NCBI GenBank assembly: GCA_029260985.1
Contig: JAJDCE010000084.1
Location: 1 to 9,370, forward strand
Origin: Patescibacteria group bacterium
GTDB taxonomy: Bacteria; Patescibacteriota; Gracilibacteria; UM-FILTER-43-11
Reading direction: 5' to 3'
Length of the DNA: 9,370 nucleotides
The position numbers and the translations under genes are program-made. Shown here piece after piece: positions 6,250 to 9,370 of the stretch (position 1 is the stretch's first letter; each line of letters begins with the position of its first letter). Below the pieces are notes generated by a model. The model saw only the letters and a program-made list of their open reading frames with translations, ran no database searches and was not told the DNA's origin.

Positions 6250-6594
6250 TCAGACCGTGGCGATCGCTTCGATCTCGATTCGCGCACCGAGCGGGAGGGT
6301 GGCGACGGCGACGGCTGAGCGGGCCGGCCGGTGCTCACCAAACTCCTCCACGTAGATCGCGTTCATCGCCGCGTAGTCGCCCATGTCGACCATGAACACG
6401 GTGGTCTTCACCACGTCGGCCAGCGACGCGTTGGCCGACGACAACACTCCGCGGAGGTTGACGAACACCTGGCGAAGCTGTTCTTCGAGCCCGTCAGACA
6501 CGAGGGCACCATCGACGATGCCGATCTGGCCGGAGCTGAAAAGGAGATCGCCACCGCGAACGATCGGTGTGTAGGGACCAACGGGTTTGCTCAT
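6250..6594 (-). CDS. ridA: RidA/YjgF/UK114-family enamine/imine deaminase
   Basis: RidA-type proteins hydrolyse reactive 2-aminoacrylate and related enamines/imines released by PLP enzymes, working as cytosolic trimers. The 114-residue protein shows the family signatures GPYTPIVRGGDLLFSSGQIG (6-25), the central VFVNLRGVLSSANASLADVVKTTVFM region (43-68), and the C-terminal block RPARSAVAVATLPLGARIEI (89-108) followed by EAIA. Arg92, equivalent to the carboxylate-binding Arg of E. coli RidA, and Glu109, equivalent to its water-activating Glu, are both present, so deaminase activity is plausible. It is about a dozen residues shorter than E. coli RidA at the N-terminus. The ATG at 6594 has no ribosome site but a perfect TATGAT lies six bases upstream, suggesting a leaderless mRNA. 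It lies 51 bases after the Fe-S/Moco fusion gene. Confidence 0.93.
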   Translation of the reverse strand: MSKPVGPYTPIVRGGDLLFSSGQIGIVDGALVSDGLEEQLRQVFVNLRGVLSSANASLADVVKTTVFMVDMGDYAAMNAIYVEEFGEHRPARSAVAVATLPLGARIEIEAIATV

Positions 6595-6600
6595 CTCGGC

Positions 6601-6606
6601 ATCATA
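6601..6606 (-). promoter_or_regulatory. -10 element of a likely leaderless ridA promoter
   Basis: On the minus strand TATGAT is followed by GCCGAG and then the ridA ATG, which places the expected transcription start at the A of the start codon. No convincing -35 hexamer is present 16-18 bases upstream. The absence of a Shine-Dalgarno sequence supports a leaderless transcript. This would make ridA transcribable independently of the gene before it. Confidence 0.5.
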
Positions 6607-6645
6607 GAGGGACGAGATGCTTCACCCGAGCGGGCAGCCGACCCG

Positions 6646-8196
6646 TTAGCCGCAAGGCCACCGGGGCGGAAGACCGAGCCTGATCCAGACGGCAGCCGCG
6701 ACCGCGGCGAACACGGCGTCGCTCCCATTCACCGGCGCACCCTCGTCGGGTTCGATGACCACCTCGACCGGGGGTGTATCAACAGCTCGCATCACACCGA
6801 ACGATCGGATCGTGAGGTCGTGGACCTCGCCGGCCTGATCGACCGACAAGAACTCGCTGGTGACCATCCCGAGGGCCATGTGGGCGGCGCCTGTGCAGTA
6901 GGAGCGCAGCACGATGGCGTCGAGCGGAGCGCCGCACCTCACCCGGACCGAGATCGAACCATCCTCTGCGACCGACGCTGTGGCCTGGCCACCTCCCGGT
7001 GAGCTGATCCAGCCGACCTCGCCCCGAAGGCCCGCCAGCAGCACTTCCGCCTCGACCCAACCGGCACCCCGGATCGCAGCCGAAGTGGGCGGCCCGGCCA
7101 CGTCGACCTCCTCAACGACGAGGCCCGGAGCAACAGAAGCTATGGCTTCACCGATGCCGGCAGTACGAGCCACCCGCACGACACCGGTGCCATCAGCCCG
7201 CAAGCCCGCCGCGAGCGGCGGACGTTTGGGCCCCCGACGCACGGCGTCCTCGCGCGAATAGAGCACCCGTACGGCACGACCGTGCTCATCGGCGAGTCGG
7301 CGAGCGACCTCCTCCACCTCACTTGTGGCCTTGGCCCCGAAAGCGCCCCCATTGGCCAGCGGCGATGCCGGCTCACCCCCAGGCTCGCACCATGATGCGT
7401 CGGTCTCGAGATACGCGGGCTCGACCCACGAGGTGCTCAAGGTGAGCGCCCAATCACCATCGGGCACCCTCAAGGGGGGATCGAATTCTGTCGTGGTTCT
7501 ACGACCCTGCACCTTGCCGGCCTCGCGAAGAGCTTCGCTTCGCGAAGGGGCCACAATCCAGCCCTCGCTCTCGGGGGACAGCACCGCCGCCAGAGCGCCG
7601 AGCGGGGCAGTGTCGTCGGCGAACCCTCCCTGCCCCAATGCAACACGAGCACCGACCTGTTGAGCCACACCACCCTCCAACTCGGCACGAGCCGCCGCTG
7701 CGCCATCGTCGCCCGTGGCGACAGGTGCCGAGCCGAACGCAACCCACGCATCCACCACGGGCTGCCAACCCGTGCACCGACACATGTGAGCAAGCAGGGC
7801 TTCGGCCGCGGGTTGGCGTCGCTCGTGGCTCGCCCCCTTCGCCCTGAGTCCTTCGTAGCGACAGATGATGCCGGGCGTACAGAATCCGCACTGGCTACCA
7901 CCCGTGGCCGCGAACGCGTCGCCCCACGCCTGCGCCACGTCGCCATCAAGTCCTTCGACGGTGGTGATCGATCGACCGTGCATCCGCCGAACCGGGGTAA
8001 CGCAAGACACCCGTGGTTGGCCGTCGACGAGCACCGTGCAACACCCACATTGGCCTTGCGGGCTGCACCCGTCCTTTACCGAATGCTCCCCGAGTTGGTC
8101 ACGAAGAACGTCGAGCAGGGTGACGGCATGGTCGTCGACCAAAACCAGCGTTCCGTTGACGACGAGTTCGATTGGCGGCCGCGTGCTCATTGACAT
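6646..8196 (-). CDS. Compact fusion: [2Fe-2S] ferredoxin-like domain plus shortened molybdopterin-binding domain (xanthine dehydrogenase family)
   Basis: Positions are counted from the second Met (8190). Residues 1-150 are a complete small subunit of the xanthine oxidase family: a plant-type cluster with C42, C48, C51 and C63 (GCSPQGQCGCC), then the helical domain cluster C101xxC104 (QCGFCTPGI) and C137xC139 (HMCRCTGW). Residues about 165-514 resemble a molybdopterin-binding large subunit, with NGGAFGAK (280-287, family GGGFGGK), VRVLYSREDAVRRGPKRPP (307-325), AAIRGAGWVEAE (371-382, family AMRGFG) and MALGMVTSEFLSVD (438-451). That domain is about 350 residues against roughly 700-750 normally. 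The C-terminal catalytic motif GAKGVGE is replaced by GAPVNGSD (484-491), so the usual active-site Glu is not seen. No FAD subunit is nearby. The start has no ribosome site; ATG 8196 fits a leaderless transcript, ATG 8190 is the alternative. Substrate is unknown; it could be catalytically altered or inactive. Confidence 0.85.
   Translation of the reverse strand: MSMSTRPPIELVVNGTLVLVDDHAVTLLDVLRDQLGEHSVKDGCSPQGQCGCCTVLVDGQPRVSCVTPVRRMHGRSITTVEGLDGDVAQAWGDAFAATGGSQCGFCTPGIICRYEGLRAKGASHERRQPAAEALLAHMCRCTGWQPVVDAWVAFGSAPVATGDDGAAAARAELEGGVAQQVGARVALGQGGFADDTAPLGALAAVLSPESEGWIVAPSRSEALREAGKVQGRRTTTEFDPPLRVPDGDWALTLSTSWVEPAYLETDASWCEPGGEPASPLANGGAFGAKATSEVEEVARRLADEHGRAVRVLYSREDAVRRGPKRPPLAAGLRADGTGVVRVARTAGIGEAIASVAPGLVVEEVDVAGPPTSAAIRGAGWVEAEVLLAGLRGEVGWISSPGGGQATASVAEDGSISVRVRCGAPLDAIVLRSYCTGAAHMALGMVTSEFLSVDQAGEVHDLTIRSFGVMRAVDTPPVEVVIEPDEGAPVNGSDAVFAAVAAAVWIRLGLPPRWPCG
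7523..7547. repeat. Nested inverted repeats inside the Fe-S/Moco fusion gene
   Basis: TCGCGAAG (7523-7530) and CTTCGCGA (7538-7545) form a perfect 8-bp stem around the loop AGCTTCG. The same bases also allow GCGAAG-AG-CTTCGC (7525-7538) and the 10-bp palindrome CTTCGCGAAG (7538-7547). The element lies within codons for SRSEALREAG and keeps the frame. It may be a chance product of Arg/Ser/Glu/Ala codons or a small local duplication. Confidence 0.6.
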
Positions 8197-8203
8197 CGAC
8201 CGC

Positions 8204-8213
8204 AGGTTACGGT
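8204..8213. promoter_or_regulatory. Bidirectional promoter with overlapping -10 elements (AGGTTACGGT)
   Basis: Only 25 bases separate the divergent starts at 8196 (minus) and 8222 (plus). Within them, TAACCT on the minus strand (8209-8204) and TACGGT on the plus strand (8208-8213) both fit TAnnnT and share the central TA pair. TAACCT is seven bases from the A of the minus ATG; TACGGT is eight bases from the A of the plus ATG. Neither gene has a Shine-Dalgarno sequence, so both mRNAs could be leaderless. TTGACA at 8190-8195 has the wrong spacing (12 bases) to serve as -35. Confidence 0.45.
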
Positions 8214-8221
8214 CGGTCTCC

Positions 8222-9112
8222 ATGACTCGCCCAGATCGTCGCAAGTTCATTCTCGGCGCGCTCGCCGTTCCGTCAGGCGCCGCTCTCCTCGCGTCCTGTG
8301 GTGGCGACAACGATCCGGCTCTACCGGTGGCCAGCACCGACCTCAGCTTCCTCGTGCCCTCTTTTCCCGATGGCTTTCGCTCCCCCGCCGCCCTGGTGGT
8401 CGGCGTCGAACAGAGAATCACCTTCGTCGTGCGCGATGAGATCGACATCATGCGCGACACCGCTCCGGCCCAGCTCGCCTTCACAATCACCCAAGGCGAC
8501 ACCACCCTGGCGTCAGAGACCGTAAGCCTGCGATCCGATGGCATCATCACGCCCTACTACCCGATCCGGTTCACCGCTCCCGAGCCGGGTGAGTACGTGG
8601 CCACCCTCGTCGATCATCTCGACGTCACCCCGATCCCCTTCCTGGTGATGGATCGGGCCTCGGGCACAATTCCTCAGGTGGGCGACACTCTCCCGGTGGT
8701 CGACACACCAACCATCGACGACGCCCGTGGGGTCACCCCGATCTGTACCCGAGCGATCCAATGCCCGTTCCATGAGCACAATCTCAGCGACGTGATCGAC
8801 AACGGTCGCCCCACCGTCCTGATCGTCGCCACCCCCGGCTTCTGCCAGACCGACATCTGCGGCCCGGTGGTCGACCTGCTGATCGACGGAGCGGAGGGCC
8901 ACGACGACATCGACTTCGTCCACGCCGAGGTCTACGTCGATCCATCCGAGTTCGACACGGGCGCGTTCCCCGACACCACCGCCACAATTGCCGCGATGGG
9001 CCTCCCCTACGAGCCGGCCCTCTTCGTCAACGACGCCAACGGCACCCTGCTGGCCCGCCTCGACACGATGTGGGACCGCAGCGAACTCGCCGACGCTCTC
9101 AGCATCCTTTGA
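8222..9112 (+). CDS. Tat-exported lipoprotein with C-terminal thioredoxin-like domain
   Basis: The 296-residue protein begins MTRPDRRKFILGALAVPSGA, a twin-arginine signal, and continues ALLASC with a lipobox whose Cys26 would be lipidated, so it should sit on the outer face of the membrane. Residues about 40-145 look like a beta-sandwich (VGVEQRITFVVRDE, AQLAFTITQGDT, EPGEYVATLVDHL). Residues about 160-296 form a thioredoxin-like domain: ICTRAIQCPFHEHNL (174-188) with C175 and C181, then PTVLIVATPGFCQTDICGPV (197-216) with a CxxxxC pair at C208/C213 in place of CxxC, and PYEPALFVNDANGTLLARL (262-280) resembling the cis-Pro region. This suggests a membrane-anchored thiol-redox or peroxide-linked protein; the substrate is unknown. 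ATG 8222 is fixed by the signal peptide; the frame stays open upstream only as antisense of the fusion gene. Confidence 0.85.
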   Translation: MTRPDRRKFILGALAVPSGAALLASCGGDNDPALPVASTDLSFLVPSFPDGFRSPAALVVGVEQRITFVVRDEIDIMRDTAPAQLAFTITQGDTTLASETVSLRSDGIITPYYPIRFTAPEPGEYVATLVDHLDVTPIPFLVMDRASGTIPQVGDTLPVVDTPTIDDARGVTPICTRAIQCPFHEHNLSDVIDNGRPTVLIVATPGFCQTDICGPVVDLLIDGAEGHDDIDFVHAEVYVDPSEFDTGAFPDTTATIAAMGLPYEPALFVNDANGTLLARLDTMWDRSELADALSIL

Positions 9113-9122
9113 GCATCCTTTG
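9101..9122 (+). repeat. 11-bp perfect tandem duplication over the lipoprotein stop codon
   Basis: AGCATCCTTTG occurs twice back to back (9101-9111 and 9112-9122). The first copy encodes the last residues SIL and contributes the TG of the stop codon TGA (9110-9112); the second is untranslated and recreates a downstream TGA. It is a small local duplication, similar in position to the one at the glnII 3' end. Confidence 0.9.
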
Positions 9123-9151
9123 ACCGAGCGACCCCCGAGGAGCCGCCTCTG

Positions 9152-9370
9152 TCAGCTGAAGGACTGGCCGCAGCCGCAGGTGCGCTCGGCGTTGGGGTTG
9201 TCGATGGAGAACCCTGCGTCCTGGAGTCCGTCCTTGTAATCGAGGGTGGCTCCCTCGAGTAACTGGGCCGAGGACGGATCTACCACGACGTCGATGCCGT
9301 CGTAGTCGACGGTGACGTCGTCGGCGGCGCGATCAGTGTCGAAGAACATTTCATAGGAGAAGCCGCTGCA
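9152..9370 (-). CDS. erpA: Iron-sulfur cluster insertion protein ErpA (A-type carrier), C-terminal part
   Basis: A-type carriers hold and deliver Fe-S clusters to apoproteins in the cytosol. The 72 residues in the window start CSGFSYEMFFDTD at the right edge and include VDYDGIDVVVDPSSAQLLEG, ATLDYKDGLQDAGFSIDNPN and the terminal TCGCGQSFS. All three cluster ligands of the HesB/IscA fold are visible: the Cys of CSGFSY, which is the very first codon at the edge, and the two of CGC. The closest family member I recognise is the mycobacterial ErpA/HesB homologue. The N-terminal third lies outside the window. It converges on the lipoprotein gene with 39 bases between the stops. A client relation with the Fe-S fusion protein encoded nearby is possible but unsupported beyond proximity. 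Confidence 0.95.
   Translation of the reverse strand, partial: CSGFSYEMFFDTDRAADDVTVDYDGIDVVVDPSSAQLLEGATLDYKDGLQDAGFSIDNPNAERTCGCGQSFS

Noticed and set aside
6201..6341. Longer start for the 63-residue membrane protein
   Set aside because: It would overlap ridA by about 90 bases and encode a low-complexity Pro/Ser/Arg segment.
8190..8195. Consensus TTGACA as a -35 element for the lipoprotein gene
   Set aside because: It is only 12 bases from the TACGGT -10 and overlaps the start codons of the divergent gene; probably coincidental.
6646..8196. Frank pseudogene call for the Fe-S/Moco fusion
   Set aside because: The frame is open over more than 500 codons, both Fe-S motifs are intact and no frameshift is seen; loss of function remains possible but is not shown.
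7865..8221. N-terminal extension of the lipoprotein frame by 119 codons
   Set aside because: It would place the Tat signal and lipobox in the interior of the protein and is antisense to the Fe-S domain.
8197..8550. N-terminal extension of the Fe-S/Moco fusion frame by 118 codons
   Set aside because: It is antisense to the signal peptide and start of the lipoprotein gene, has no family similarity, and the conserved Fe-S domain begins just after 8190.
1..9370. Mobile elements, CRISPR arrays, tRNA/rRNA genes, phage or defence genes
   Set aside because: No transposase, integrase, spaced repeat array, tRNA-like fold or defence domain was seen on either strand.

Overview
The window is GC-rich DNA from a high-GC Gram-positive (actinobacterial) chromosome. 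It carries a eukaryotic-type GSII next to a GlnA2-like GSI, an OmpR-family regulator very like actinobacterial GlnR, a two-domain glutamine-dependent NAD+ synthetase and an ErpA with the actinobacterial C-terminus. Several starts look leaderless. A class such as Acidimicrobiia is plausible, but that placement is inference from protein character, not a search result.

Layout. Minus strand, left part: the N-terminus of a sigma-70 factor (1-97, running off the left edge), a 164-base spacer, an unrecognised helical Cys-rich protein (262-819) overlapping nadE by 4 bases, nadE (816-2633), a 30-bp tandem repeat with hairpins at the GSII stop codon, and glnII (2692-3702). A 230-base divergent regulatory region (3703-3932) follows, with an 11-bp-phased direct repeat resembling PhoP/GlnR operators. 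Plus strand: GlnA2-like glnA (3933-5270), then a GlnR-like regulator 12 bases later (5283-5960). Minus strand again: a 63-residue membrane protein (6009-6200), a RidA-family deaminase (6250-6594), and a compact fusion of a [2Fe-2S] domain with a shortened molybdopterin-binding domain (6646-8196). This fusion is divergent, across only 25 bases, from a plus-strand Tat/lipoprotein with a thioredoxin-like CxxxxC domain (8222-9112). The window ends in the C-terminal part of erpA (9152-9370, minus).

How the genes fit together. The left and centre form a nitrogen-assimilation cluster: two glutamine synthetases of different families divergent from one control region, a glutamine consumer (NadE) downstream of one, and a probable nitrogen regulator with a degenerate receiver downstream of the other. 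The most unusual parts are (i) the GS/GlnR-like module with its candidate operator, (ii) tandem duplications that include stop codons at the ends of two genes, (iii) the shrunken Fe-S/Moco fusion lacking the usual catalytic motif, and (iv) a bidirectional promoter whose two -10 elements share bases and appear to drive two leaderless mRNAs. No RNA genes, CRISPR arrays, insertion sequences or phage genes were seen.
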